Assembly (NCBI GenBank): GCA_050084985.1
Contig: JBITNC010000002.1
Location: 23,684,001-23,748,000 of the forward strand
DNA: 64,000 nt
Direction: 5' to 3'
Origin: Nageia nagi
Lineage: Eukaryota > Pinophyta
In this document: one piece after another, positions 33,925-44,867 of the stretch
How positions within the stretch are numbered: position 1 is the first letter of the stretch
How the letters are laid out: each line of letters begins with the position of its first letter
The notes under the pieces: generated by a model
What the model was told of the DNA's origin: nothing
Seen by the model: only the letters and a program-made list of their open reading frames with translations
Databases searched by the model: none
Program-made: the position numbers and the translations under genes

Positions 33925-34295
33925 AGCTTCATCAGTTTATCATTGTTCTGCGGAGTTCGGTTCTCATGCAACTGGAGTACACCTCTTGGTGCGAAGGCTC
34001 AGTTTTATGGAACTTAGCTCTCATACATCAGCTTATCATTGTTTTGTGGAGTTCGGTTCCTATGCAACTGGAGTACACCTCTTGATTCGAGGGCTCAGTT
34101 GTGTAGAACTTAGCTCTCATACATCATCTTATCATTGTTCTGCAGAGTTCGGTTCTTATGCAACTTGGTGCGAAGAGTTGTGTGGAACTTAGCTCTCACA
34201 TATCAGCTTATCATTGTTTTGCGGAGTTCGTTTCTCATGCAACTGGAGTACACCTCTTGGTGCGAAGGCTCAGTTGTGTAGAACTTAGCTCTCTC
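33925..34295 (+). repeat. Element E ~96-bp tandem array
   Basis: Four copies of a unit begin near cagcttatcattgtt and contain gcggagttcggttc, caactggagtacacctcttg and gaacttagctctcat. The third copy has an internal deletion of about 20 bp. The array follows the 53-bp array directly and shares the cagcttatcat phrase, so one may have grown from the other. The open frame across it is a by-product of repeat length (96 is divisible by 3). Confidence 0.87.
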
Positions 34296-34299
34296 CTAT

Positions 34300-34445
34300 G
34301 TGTGGTTATGGTTATCATGTGTTGTTATGAGTGTTATCATGTCTTGTCTTGTGAGTTGGTCATGTGTGTTATCATGTCTTGTCATGTGTGTTATCATGTC
34401 TTGTCATGTGTGGTGTCATGTATGTTGTCATGTTTTGTCTTGCGA
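34300..34445 (+). repeat. Element E 22-bp degenerate tandem repeat
   Basis: Permuted copies of ttatcatgtcttgtcatgtg with two further bases form a T/G-rich tract of about five to six units. It is the third array type in the 900 bp before the 3' LTR. Confidence 0.8.
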
Positions 34446-34788
34446 AATGGTCTTGTCAAGTTGTCGTCCGGCCGGCATGTGTGGTTAAGTTGTCTGTCCT
34501 GTCATTGTTATGTGTGTTGTCAAGCTTGTTGTCTTGGGTCATCAGCATTGCAGCAAGATTATCAGATTATCAGACATATCAGGCTATCACCTTGTACAAC
34601 AAAACGCAAGGGGAAAGCATGCCCAAGGTAATATCATAAGGGAGTTTTCTCAACCTATAAGGTTATCATGATGTTGTTTAAATGGTTAGTGTTTATCATT
34701 GCTTATCAAAATTGCTTGCTATGATGTTGTGTTTTTACTTTGAATGCAAAATCTCAAGTCATCTCATGATTCTTTCGATTTCACATCC

Positions 34789-34797
34789 AAAGTGGGG
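34789..34797 (+). other. Element E polypurine tract
   Basis: The run aaagtgggg lies four bases before the 3' LTR start, the normal plus-strand priming site. It is well preserved. Confidence 0.82.
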
Positions 34798-34801
34798 CAT
34801 C

Positions 34802-35677
34802 TGTTAACACATAAAAATGATTTTATGTTTTTAAATCAATAAATTAATGAAATATGTTTGGCCTAAATATATGTCTTGAATGGATTAAAGTGATAATATC
34901 AATGTTTGGCTTGAATATGAATATTGCATGGGTTATCTTGAATATTGCATGGGTTATCTTGAATATTGCATGGTTTATCTTGAGTATTGCATGAATTATC
35001 TTGTTTATTGATGTATTTATCTTAAATCTTGTGAATTAACCTTATTTATGTGGATGCACGCCGACCTATGGGCGGTATTACCTATATCTATATAAATAAG
35101 GGATCTAATAGTAAGTCCACAACAACAAGGATACACATGATCCCGCGTATGGTCTTGTAAGTGGCTACCCCCTAAGGTATCTCTTGGTACCGCCTACAAG
35201 GCTGTGGTTTGTGTGCTTCCTTACGCGAGCTCTCCTGACATCTACGATCAATTCTGATATTATACTACAATCTGAGATATCTATACTGAAGATCTGGACC
35301 TAACTGAGAGGTCAAAGCTATCAAGATAAGGCCGCCGGTGCTCCTTTGTGAACGGAAGAACATCGTCGGCGCTCTCATACCACTGAAACGGACCGCCCGC
35401 GGTCCTCTTTTCGCATCTTTGCAGGTCACGACGTTGTGGAAAAGGGAGCTTATTATCACTACATCGCCAATCTCAGCATCTTTCGTTGTCAGGTATGTTC
35501 CGTAAGGTTAGTACATAAATCACAGTCTTGGTTGGTACATTTACACTTCTGAATTGTTATATGTTGTTTATTGTTATCTAGAATAAATTGCTATCCGTAG
35601 CTAAAATACAGATAATATTGAGTTTGTAGATAATTGCCTATTTACTTATTTGCACTCTCAATTTTTATTTGTAAACA
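34802..35677 (+). repeat. Element E 3' LTR
   Basis: It is the 876-bp partner of 29204-30079, colinear and without indels. All 7 differences seen are transitions. The TATA box is at 35089-35098. Confidence 0.96.
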
Positions 35678-35682
35678 ACTAT

Positions 35683-36543
35683 CTTGGAATGCAAGTGTAT
35701 CAATACAAAGATTATGCTTACCTCAATCAATCGAAGTATATATCAAACATCTTGCAGAAGTTTACAATGGTAGAATGTAGATATGCTATAATCTCAATCT
35801 CTCCTAGAATCATTATTTCTCTAAGCTCCACCTCTCAGTTAGCTAATGCTATAGTTTATAGGCAATTAATTGGTAGTCTTTTGTATTTGATTATCTTCAA
35901 GTTCGATATTACCTTTGTAGTGAATCTGATGGCATGAGTCATGCAAAAACCTTATGTGGAGCATATCAATGCTATTATTTTATGGTATGTTATAGGGACT
36001 AAGGATCTTGCTCTCAAGTATTCCAAGTTGCCCTCAATTGTTCTCTCTTGATTCTCAGATTCTAACTATGGGGGTGATAGAGATGATAAGAAGTCAACCT
36101 TTGCATATGTATTTAGCATTGGTTTAGGTGCTATCTCTTATACTTCCAAGAAGCAACCTACTATTTCTCTTTCCATCATAGAAGTTGAATATTGTGCCAT
36201 GTTTGTAGCAACCCAGGAAGCCATTTGGTTGAGGCATATTTTGAAAGAAATTAGATATGAGCAAGGTAGCTCATCTTTGATTTCTTCTAACAATCAATTG
36301 GTTATTTCTTTGGTTAAAAATCTAGTGTTTCATTAGAGAATAAAACATGTGGAAATCCATGCCCATTTTATTTGGGAAAAGGTTCTTGATGGCCTCCTAC
36401 ACTTGGAGTATTGTCCATCCACCTTGAACTCCATTGACTTGTTCACTAAGCCCCTTCTGAAAGCTCAATTTTGTAAGCTTAAAAATGCTATTATGTTGGT
36501 GAAGTTGCCCTCAAGGGGAGTAAAGTTTGAATTCTTGTGTTGA
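35683..36543 (+). pseudogene. Element C pol, part 2: end of reverse transcriptase and RNase H
   Basis: Right after E, the frame continues with LGMQVYQYKDYAYLNQSKY (35685 on), the sequence that follows the copia polymerase domain. RNase H landmarks follow: DDKKSTFAYVFSIGLGAIS near 36085, and IKHVEIHAHFIWEKVLDGLL near 36340-36395. The C-terminus reads IDLFTKPLLKAQFCKLKNAI. Some stops interrupt it. The phase fits the pre-insertion frame when the 5-bp duplication is counted once. Confidence 0.87.
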
Positions 36544-36599
36544 ATTCATGTTTGTGATGACAACTTCACCCCTAGGAGGATTTTATGTTGTATAGAGTT

Positions 36600-37140
36600 G
36601 ATTTTGTTGTATAACTTAATGGTAAGTTCACTCTGTGTGAGGAACTTGTTGTACAAATAGAGTTGATTTTGTTGTATACCTTTATGGTAAGTTCACTTTG
36701 CATGAGGAATTTATTGTACAAATTGGCTAATTTTGCACTGCCCAATTATCCATATGAGAGGAACTCTTATGTCTTTTGGTACTGTTCAGTTATCCATATG
36801 TGAGGAACTCTTATGTACATACTCTATTTGTGATCAATTTTGCACTATTCAGTTATCCATATGTGAGAAACTCTTATGTGTCTTTTGGCACTATTCAATT
36901 ATCCATATGTGAAGAACTGTTATGAGCATACTCTATTTGTGATCAATTTTGTACTATTCAGTTATCCATATGTGAGGAACTTTTATGTGTCTTTTGGCAC
37001 TGTTCAATTAGCCATATGTGAGGAACTCTTATGTGCATGATCTAGCATTATTCAGTTATCCATGTGTGAGGAACTCTTATGTGTCTTTTCACACTATTAT
37101 GTTATCCACATGTGAGGAACTCTTATGTGCATGCTCTATT
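36600..37140 (+). repeat. Element C 3'-region tandem repeats
   Basis: Nine or so units are built on cagttatccatatgtgagg, alternating between about 46 bp (with tgtgtcttttggcac) and about 63 bp (with catactctatttgtgatcaa). The same repeat is shorter in element B (12600-12860), so copy number has changed between family members. Confidence 0.85.
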
Positions 37141-37603
37141 TTGTAATGATAATCAACACATATTTTATATATAGCAGGTGATTATAAGTGTTTGGCATGG
37201 CATCTTCATGATGACTTATAGTGCACCATTGATCAGTTCATGATGGAATTTATGTGATTCATCTATCTATATTGATATGAATATAATGTATCAAATTGAT
37301 CTTGTTATTTAATTTGCTAATGACTTATAGGTTCCTCTGAGATTACAGGTTGCTAACCTCAAGTATGCAGTGTCTTCGAGACTCTTCATAACTTTCAGTT
37401 GGATGACTACTTCATGTACATTGAAACCAATTGTGGTTAATGATTGTATTTGGCAAAGTAGTGAGTCTCAAACTAGATATTTCTTACTTTACAAATATGT
37501 AAAAAGTTCTCATCTCTATTGTATCTATTTGGAGGAGAAATCTCTTACTTTCTCTTCTTCTTCTCTCTTACATGCTTTATCTCAATATTGCATTAAGGGG
37601 GAG

Positions 37604-38078
37604 TGTTTGAATGGATAATGCATTATTGTAAAAGTTGTAATAAATATTTTATGTAAATTCACTAATACCTAAGGTTATTATTTTATACCTTAAATATTTT
37701 AGTGAATATAATAATGTAACTTGTCCTACACTCCAATTCATGAGCATAGCCCTTAAGTCAAAGATGTGCATGTCATGTTTAGATAATCCAAAGGGGGATT
37801 TTGGCTTATAAATAAAAGGCTCTCCCCTTTGTAATGACACATAAATTGTGGAGTAAGGATATGCTATAGGATAGAATTGTAAGAGTTGAGATCAAGAATT
37901 GTAAGAGAGTTGTATTTGTGAGAGATGTAACGATCTAATTAGTGGATGTACTCCTAGTTGGAGGAACCACTTTACATTTTATGTTATGAGATTGCTTTAT
38001 GTATTTGTTGGATATAATTGTGAGCTTTCATATGATCTTGGTAGTGTAGAAATTATATTGTTAGTGTTAATTCCTTTA
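37604..38078 (+). repeat. Element C 3' LTR
   Basis: It begins tgtttgaatg right after the polypurine tract ttaagggggag and ends ttccttta. The target duplication ggtac follows immediately. A TATA-like tataaataa lies near 37807. Confidence 0.92.
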
Positions 38079-38083
38079 GGTAC

Positions 38084-40704
38084 AAGCTTTGATTCAAACA
38101 TCAAAAATATGCTTTTGATGTTACTTCAAGAAAGTTGCTTGGTTCTTTGGTTTCTAAAAGAGGAATTGAGGTAGATCCCAAAAAAGTGAAAGCCATAATA
38201 AGTATGCCTACTTCAAAGAATCTTAAATAATTAAGTAGTCTCCAAGGTAAGATAAATTATATAAGAAGATCCATTTCCCAACTTGGAGATAAATGTAATC
38301 CCTTTACTCAGTTGCTAAAAAAGGATGTCAAGTTTGTGTGGGATGAAATATGTTAAAAGGCTTTTGAAGATATCAAACAATACTTTTTGAATCCTCTAAT
38401 CCTAGTGCCTATGGAATTTCCAAAGCCAACCTATTTGTATATATCATCCACATTATGTGCCTTGGAGGAAATGTTGTGTTAAAAGGATTATGAGAACAAA
38501 GAAAGAGGAATTTACTAACTTAGCAAAACTCTTGTTGATTATGAAACTAGATATAGTCCAATGGAAAAGATCTACTATGGTATTATTTTTGCTATAAAAA
38601 AATTGAGGCACTATGTTTTATATTGCACTACATTTGTTGTTAACCCACTGAAATATCTTATGGCAAAGCATCAATTATCAAGAAAGGTAGCAAAATGGAT
38701 GATGTTATTACAGGAATTTGATATCAATGTGGTAAAATAAAAGTCCATGAAAGCTCAAGCAATTGCATATTTGATCATATAATTCCCTCAGAATGATAGT
38801 GCAATAATACATGAGGAATTCCCAAATGAGTATGAGGATGATCCATGCCATCAATGGCATGCAAATCTAATAGAAGGTCATCAACAACATGATTTTGATA
38901 AGATGATGATCCTAGATGAATATGTGTGCTACATGGAAGATGAACCAAATGCATGGACTTTGCATTTTGATGGATCCAAATGTTCTTATGGAGAGGGGCC
39001 ATGTATTATCTTGTTTTCTCTTACAAATGAGATAATCCCCATGGCTTACAAACTTGGATTTCAATGCACTAATAATATGGTAGAGTATGAAGCTTTGATA
39101 TTGGGTCTAAAATTTGTTGTAACATTGAAAATAAGAGATTTAGAGATATATGATTATTCATAGCTTATAATTAACCAAGTATAAGATATATTTGATACCA
39201 AGGATGAAAATTTGAGACCATACAAAATAGTGTTTAATGATTTGTTGGATCAATTTGATAGATATACAATTCAGAATATTCCATGCACTAATAATAGGTA
39301 TGTAGATGTAATGGCAAGTGCATATTCTTTAGGACCAATTGAGATGAAGGATGAAGATACCATCTTAAAGATCCGTAAGCTTGGTAAACCTTCTTACATT
39401 GAAAATATGCATGACATAGAAACATGTCTCATTACTAAAGAGAATGATTTTCAAAACTAGTATGTGGATATTTACAATTATTGGAAAAATCAAACAATTC
39501 TTGATGATTATGATAGAAATGAAAAAGTGAGATTAAAGATGATTTCTATCAAGTATGTGATCATTAGTGAAGTGTTGTATAGAAGATCTTTTGATGATGC
39601 TTTATACATAGCATGAAATAGTTACAACATTAAACCAGGCACATGATGGCTTATTTGAGGTAATTTTCATGTAAAGGCATTGTATACCAAGCTTTTGTGA
39701 ATTGGCTACTATTGGAACATAATGGAGGAAGATTGTAAAAGTCTAGTGAAGACTTGCTTGCAATGTCAAAAGCATGATAATCTAGAAAAATAACCTACTC
39801 AAGAGCTAAACTCCATCATCTCACCATGGCCATTTGCTACTTGGGGCATAGATTTGATTGGGCTCATCAATCCTCACTCACAAGAAGGCCACAAATTTGT
39901 CATCACTACTACAAAGTTCACTACAAAATGGGTTGAATCCATTCCTATTAAATAAGTCACCCAAGATAAGATCATTCCATTCATAATTGAAAATATTATT
40001 ACAAGATTTGGTGTGCCATAAAGGTTGATTATGGACAATGGAAAAAAATTTAAAGCTAACGAAATGAAAACTTTTTACAAGAAATTTCATATTGTGCAAA
40101 AATTTTCTTCAATCTACTATCCTCAAGGTAATGGTCAAGTGGAAGCTACTAAGAAGAATCTCAAAAGTATTTTTTTCAAAAACCTATGATAGATACAAAA
40201 GGGATTAGCATGAGCAGTTACCATATGCACTTTGGGCACATAGAATAAGTGTTAGAATAGCCACCAGGGCAATACCATTCTCATTTTGTATGGAGATGAA
40301 GTTGTAGTACCATTAGAGTTAGAGATCTCATCTATAAAGATTTCATTATAAGGTGATATTTTAGATGAGGAGGCAAGAAAGGCAGGTTGCAGCAATTGAA
40401 TTCACTGGATGAAAAGAGAATCTAAGCAATTGAACATCATAAAGTTTACCATGCAAAATTGAAAAGAGCATTTGGAAAGAAGATAAAAGCCAAGGAATTC
40501 AAAGTGGGAGATGTAGTATTGAAAGAGAATATTAATAAGATAACTATAAATGATGATGTTAAAGGGAAATTCGAATCAAATTGGTTAGGCCCATTTGTTG
40601 TAGTGGAAGCAACAAGATCAGGAGCCTACAAATCATCATCCATGGATGGTAAAGAAGAACCAAAAACCTTCAATGCTACCCACCTTCAATGCTTCTTTGC
40701 ATAA
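38084..40704 (+). pseudogene. Element D pol, part 2: RT end, two RNase H domains, integrase
   Basis: Reverse transcriptase resumes right after C with YAFDVTSRKLLGSLVSKRGI and IEVDPKKVKAIISMP. The connection and first RNase H follow to about 38780. The archaeal-type RNase H spans 38900-39460: WTLHFDGSKCSYGEG with the first Asp, and NNMVEYEALILGL with the catalytic Glu. Integrase covers about 39600-40450, with SPWPFATWGIDLIG, a DNG motif near 40035 and YPQGNGQVEATKKNLKSIF. The C-terminal integrase tail is the open segment 40459-40704 (FKVGDVVLKE, then ESNWLGPFVVVEA). Many stops and shifts make it inactive. The tandem RNase H pair places D in the Tat lineage. Confidence 0.87.
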
Positions 40705-41528
40705 ATACAATGGCTACATACCTATGGTACATGTACTATAGTTTTCATTTTCAATTTTTCATTTTATTTTATTATTTTCAAATAGAAAAAGATAAAACTA
40801 TTATTTACAATATAATGTATGCAGACCATGAACATAAAATGTTAGGTCATTGATGGCCAACAATACTGCTAGTGAGAGTTCATTCACATAAAAGACAAAC
40901 TAGTGATACAATCATAAGTAGATTATTGACATTGACTCATTATCAATGGATGATGCAACTCACTATGTATCCAACATATTTTATGTAGGGTATATCTAAC
41001 ACCTTTTTGTAGGTACCTACATCATAAGAAGAAAAGAAAATATTGCATAACTCATGACATTAGCAACGTGATCATTATTCTTACATCGTCAATGATGTCC
41101 ACATCAATGGAATTTCATTACAAAGAAAGTGACTTCTTTTGTATCAAGGTATGGATGTAAGTGCATTAGTTTCCTAAGTAGCATAAAATATGAAATAGCT
41201 AGATTCATGGTTGAGTAGTGCAAGGGAAAAAATAACTTCATCTATTTCACAATTCGACATGGAACCATAAGACTACCTGCTAGCAAAGTTCCTTCCATGA
41301 TAGAAATATCACCCGGGGCAAGGAGATATAGTTCTTTAGATTTTGTCTTGGTTGCACCACTTAAGGAGATTTCTGGGGCAACCAAGCCAAAAGGGGGTAA
41401 CAAAGGACCCTCATCCTCAACATCATCAAGTGGCACTGTAGAGAAAGAGTTTAGTTCTCCAAATTTTCTTCTTTGGATATGTAATCTCATTGCTTCAATC
41501 ACACCTCCAAAGAGGAAAAAAGTGCAAA
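40705..41528 (+). other. Element D 3' untranslated region
   Basis: No further domain is seen between integrase and the LTR. Short opposite-strand frames at 41242-41502 and 41297-41560 overlap each other and have no recognisable content. A purine-rich stretch (gaggaaaaaagtgc, 41512-41525) lies at the LTR edge and may be the polypurine tract. Confidence 0.65.
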
Positions 41529-42156
41529 TGCCTAAACATGAATTATTATTTATTAAATAAATATTTTATAGCATCAATGATATGTAGTTTAAAAAGGGAT
41601 CAAAATATATCCAAGGCAATGTAATCAATGTAATGGAGTGTTATATGATGTAAAGGGTGTCAAATATTAAGAAAGACACTACAAACAATGTAATATGCAA
41701 TCATCCAAGGAATCAAAAAGGATCAAAACATTGCTATAAAGAAACATCAAAGGCAACACAAAAGGGGACCATGTGGAGGCATCAAAAATTCCAAGAGATA
41801 TATCAAAACATGCAAGATCACTCTATCCTACCAACAATGATGTTTTGTAACACCACCTCTACATAGATCTGTTAAACCCTTTTTCTCACTTGCACATACT
41901 TTTTATTACATTCGTAGATCTACTTATTCCATGTAGCTAATGGTGTTCTATCTTAGATCATTTGTGATGTGTGTTTCTTATTCTGCATTGTGGTGATTGA
42001 TGGATGGTTGTTGTTATTTCATGTTCATGCAATTATGATGAAGTTACATTGATTATCATTGTTCGTTTCATGCCATATTTCTCATATATGCTTCAATTAC
42101 ATATTGTAGATACATAGTGCATTGATTTATTATTTATGCATTATTTGAGGTCTACA
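41529..42156 (+). repeat. Element D 3' LTR
   Basis: It aligns with 18802-19421 and ends gtctaca. Substitutions and small indels are frequent, far more than between E's LTRs, which agrees with D being the oldest layer of the nest. Confidence 0.83.
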
Positions 42157-43230
42157 CTTATCCTATGTTAATCAATGTTATTTATCATTAATCATAATTA
42201 TATCTTTTAATTATATTAAAATTACCATCATTTTCAAAATGTAGTCTAATATCTTTATCTTTCTTGTTTTACAGGATATAAAAGGATAAGTAAAATATGG
42301 TATTCTCTATAAGATTTGTACCCCATTTAGATAACTAAATAATGAGATCATACCTCCATAATATCTCTCCTCTAGTAGTCTTCAACACCACCTATTAGAA
42401 AGGATCTATTATACTCTTGTGCATAATTGAATTATCTTTTGTTTTAATGCAATATTATTGAAAATCAACAATATTAATGATAATACTCTTCAATGGAGGA
42501 TCAATAACATTGTTCTTTTCATGTATTTAGGCTCTCAAATTTAGAGAGAAATTCATTGTGCTACTTGAGGTGTTATATTTAGTCATTATTTAGCATTTGG
42601 TATTTGACCTAGTTCATAGAGCTTCAAAGAATATCATTTGGATGGATGTATGATTTGTTTTTGGAAACTCATAAACATAACTAAATTATTAATTTAATTC
42701 ATTTTTATTAGTATACAATAAAAATAAGTAAAATAATGGATAAAATACATGATTTTGTATTTATAACCTATATAGAACTAGTATTTATGGACTTGCACAT
42801 GATATGCATAACATTGAATGCCTACATGGCATCATTCCCAAGCAACATTGGGATGCTTGATTCTTCAAACTAGATTCCCATCTTAGACTTGGTGTCTATT
42901 AACACGTAATTTGGCATCCTTTTTGGGCTAACCTATTTTTCATTTGACCCTCACTATGTTATTATCAATATGATGTTATGTTATATTTCTATTATCAATT
43001 ATGATCTACCTAAGTTACTTTTCATGTGTAATTCCCTTATTTTATAGCACAAATACCAATGTTGGTGCTAGCATACAAAGGTGTATTCTAGTAAATTCTT
43101 AATCCTATAAATTAAGAATTATATACATGTGAATACTATCAATATTTCATCTCAATTGGACTATGTATATTCTCACAAATGTTTTGATATTCTTCAACAT
43201 CACCTATCAAGATGGTTATGTAATACTATA
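42157..43230. other. AT-rich sequence without recognisable features
   Basis: No gene, transposon domain or repeat stood out. Probably old intergenic repeat debris. Confidence 0.55.
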
Positions 43231-43600
43231 ATTGTAGATGGTTAAATATGATTTTTATTCATTAATAAATCATATTTATTGCATAAAGAAATAATATTAT
43301 AAAATAGGTGTAAATACACCACAACCAATTTAATGAGCATATAATAATGCAAAAGGTATAGATCTTAAGAAGGAAAAATCATATATAAAAGGAGAAGTGA
43401 AGAAAATATTCAATAAGAGAGAAAATCTTAGGAATGCACCATAAATACAATGGTGTCTATTGACACCACCTCTCCAGCTTAGATTTGTGAACCCCTTCTT
43501 GCTACATATTATCTTCATTCTTTGCACAAGGGAAGATTCCTCAAAATGAATGACATTGGCATCCTTCATTTAACTACATCAACACCACATATGTTGTCCT
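43230..43600 (+). repeat. Diverged LTR-like relic related to element D's LTR
   Basis: The landmarks follow the same order as in D's LTR: caccacctct, then agatttgtgaaccccttctt, which corresponds to agatctgttaaaccc in D, and then a ttattcattctttgcac-like stretch. The upstream part shares aaaatagg and aatgcaaaaggtat. Similarity is partial, so this is an old solo LTR or a relative of D. Edges are approximate. Confidence 0.5.
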
Positions 43601-43789
43601 TCATGCATTAGGAGGATTTGTAATTTAACTTCCTAGAACTTGTTGATAATAATAAGGTAAGTGTGTGACCACTTGTTTTGCATCTACTCAAAAATACTTA
43701 TCCAATGATGAGGTTTGTACATCATTTAGAGACCAAGTCTAGCTTGCATTGCTTCAAACATATATTGTAGACATAATAATTCATGAGGG

Positions 43790-44760
43790 GTTATGCATAG
43801 GTTTAAGGGTTATTGTTTAGGGACACTTTAGGAATCAAGGTTTAACGGTTAGAGGTTACAATTTAAGGGATATGGGTTAATGTTTAAGGTTTAAGGTTTA
43901 GGATTTTGGATTAGTGTTTAAGGTTAGGGATTAGGATTTTGGCTTATAGATTAGGTTAGAGGATTAGGATTTGATGTTAGAGGTCAATATTTAGGTGTTA
44001 GTGTTTAAGGTTTGGGGTTAGGGTTTAATGTTAAGGGTTAGAGATTAAGTGTTAAGGGTTGTAGTTAGAGTTTAAGGCTAAGGGTTATGGTTTAGGGAAG
44101 GTTCTAAGGATTTAAATGTTTAAGATTTTAAGCATTTAGGTTCTTAGGGTTTAAAATTTAAGAGTTGGGTTATGATTAGGATATAGGGTTTAAGAGTTAG
44201 GTTTGATATTAAGATTTAGGGTTAAAGGTTAGGATTAAGTATTAGGGGTTATGGTTAGGGTTAAGGGTTATTATTTAGGGATTACGGTTTTAGGGTTAGA
44301 GGTTACAATTTAAGGGATACATGTTAATCTTTAGAGTTTGAGGTTAGTGTTTAGGGTTAGGAACTAAGATTTTGAGTTTTATGGTTAGGGTTTTGTAGTT
44401 AATATTTGGGTTTTAAAGGATAAGTTTGGAGTTAAGGGTTAATATTTAGGTTATAAGGGTTATGCTAGGTTTAGGGTTAAGGGTTAGTTAGGAATTAAGT
44501 ATTATAGATTATGGTTAGGGTTTAGATCGAGTTAAGATAGGTTTAAAGTTAAGAGTCTTTAATTAGTTAATGATTAAGCATTAGGGATTATAATTAGAAT
44601 TAGAGATTCCATTTGAGGGTTAGGGTTTGATGTTAGAGATTAGTATTTATAGTTTAGGGATTTAGAAGTTTAGAAGTTTAAGGGGTTTAAAAGTTTAGGG
44701 GGTTCATGGGTTTAGAGATTAATATTTAAGGTCTTAGTGTTTAAGGTTTAAAAGTTTTAC
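43790..44760 (+). repeat. Degenerate telomere-like repeat tract (TTTAGGG-type)
   Basis: About 970 bp consist almost entirely of variants of the plant telomere heptamer TTTAGGG, such as gggttagggtttaagg, agggttaagggttatt and tttaaggtttaaggttta. G and T/A runs lie on the plus strand throughout. Unit length drifts between 6 and 9 and no long perfect array remains. This is an interstitial telomeric-type sequence, not a chromosome end, because ordinary sequence continues on both sides. Confidence 0.88.
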
Positions 44761-44867
44761 ATTTGAGTTTATTAAATAAAAATTAACAATAATTTTAATA
44801 TAATTTATATGTTCATTTTTTTTATTATACTAATAATATTTTTTATTATCTTTATTTAGTGATTATC

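Larger units (their letters stand above)
29204..35677 (+). mobile_element. Element E: young non-autonomous LTR retrotransposon with ORF1 and Gag but no pol
   Basis: Identical-length LTRs (29204-30079 and 34802-35677, 876 bp each) carry TG...CA ends and are flanked by a perfect 5-bp target duplication actat (29199-29203 and 35678-35682). A primer site follows the 5' LTR, and a polypurine tract (aaagtgggg, 34789-34797) precedes the 3' LTR. The 4.7-kb interior holds ORF1, a Gag with a zinc knuckle, an antisense transcription-unit candidate and tandem arrays. No protease, reverse transcriptase, RNase H or integrase could be found. Elements of this kind are called TR-GAG and depend on enzymes from a partner. 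Its primer site matches that of Tat element D. Confidence 0.95.
22979..38078 (+). mobile_element. Element C: Ty1/copia element (same family as B) hosting element E
   Basis: Direct LTRs of 474 and 475 bp (22979-23452, 37604-38078) are flanked by a perfect 5-bp target duplication ggtac at 22974-22978 and 38079-38083. The internal structure copies element B: a long leader, Gag, Pol, a 3' repeat block and a polypurine tract (ttaagggggag). Once E and its 5-bp duplication are removed, C is 8621 bp, against 8604 bp for B. Its reverse transcriptase box LYVDDLL (near 29090) is intact, unlike B's, but stops elsewhere inactivate it. It lies in the same orientation as its host D. Confidence 0.95.
18802..42156 (+). 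mobile_element. Element D: decayed Ty3/gypsy Tat-lineage element hosting copia element C
   Basis: LTRs at 18802-19421 and 41529-42156 bound Gag, protease, reverse transcriptase, RNase H, a second RNase H of the archaeal type, and integrase. That extra RNase H domain is a hallmark of the Tat lineage. Copia element C (22979-38078) interrupts reverse transcriptase, with ggtac on both sides as its target duplication. Without C the element is about 8.25 kb. Many stops, and a mutated polymerase motif (YVNDIL), show that it is dead. A target duplication for D itself was not found, which fits great age or slightly wrong LTR edges. Confidence 0.88.

Noticed and set aside
33875-34639. Open frames of 62-157 residues across the E arrays
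   Set aside because: They arise because array units keep phase; the translations are repeats of the same Ser/His/Cys-rich phrases and match no domain.
41242-41560. Overlapping frames on both strands near the 3' end of D
   Set aside because: They overlap each other, have no recognisable domain and lie in the untranslated region of a dead element.
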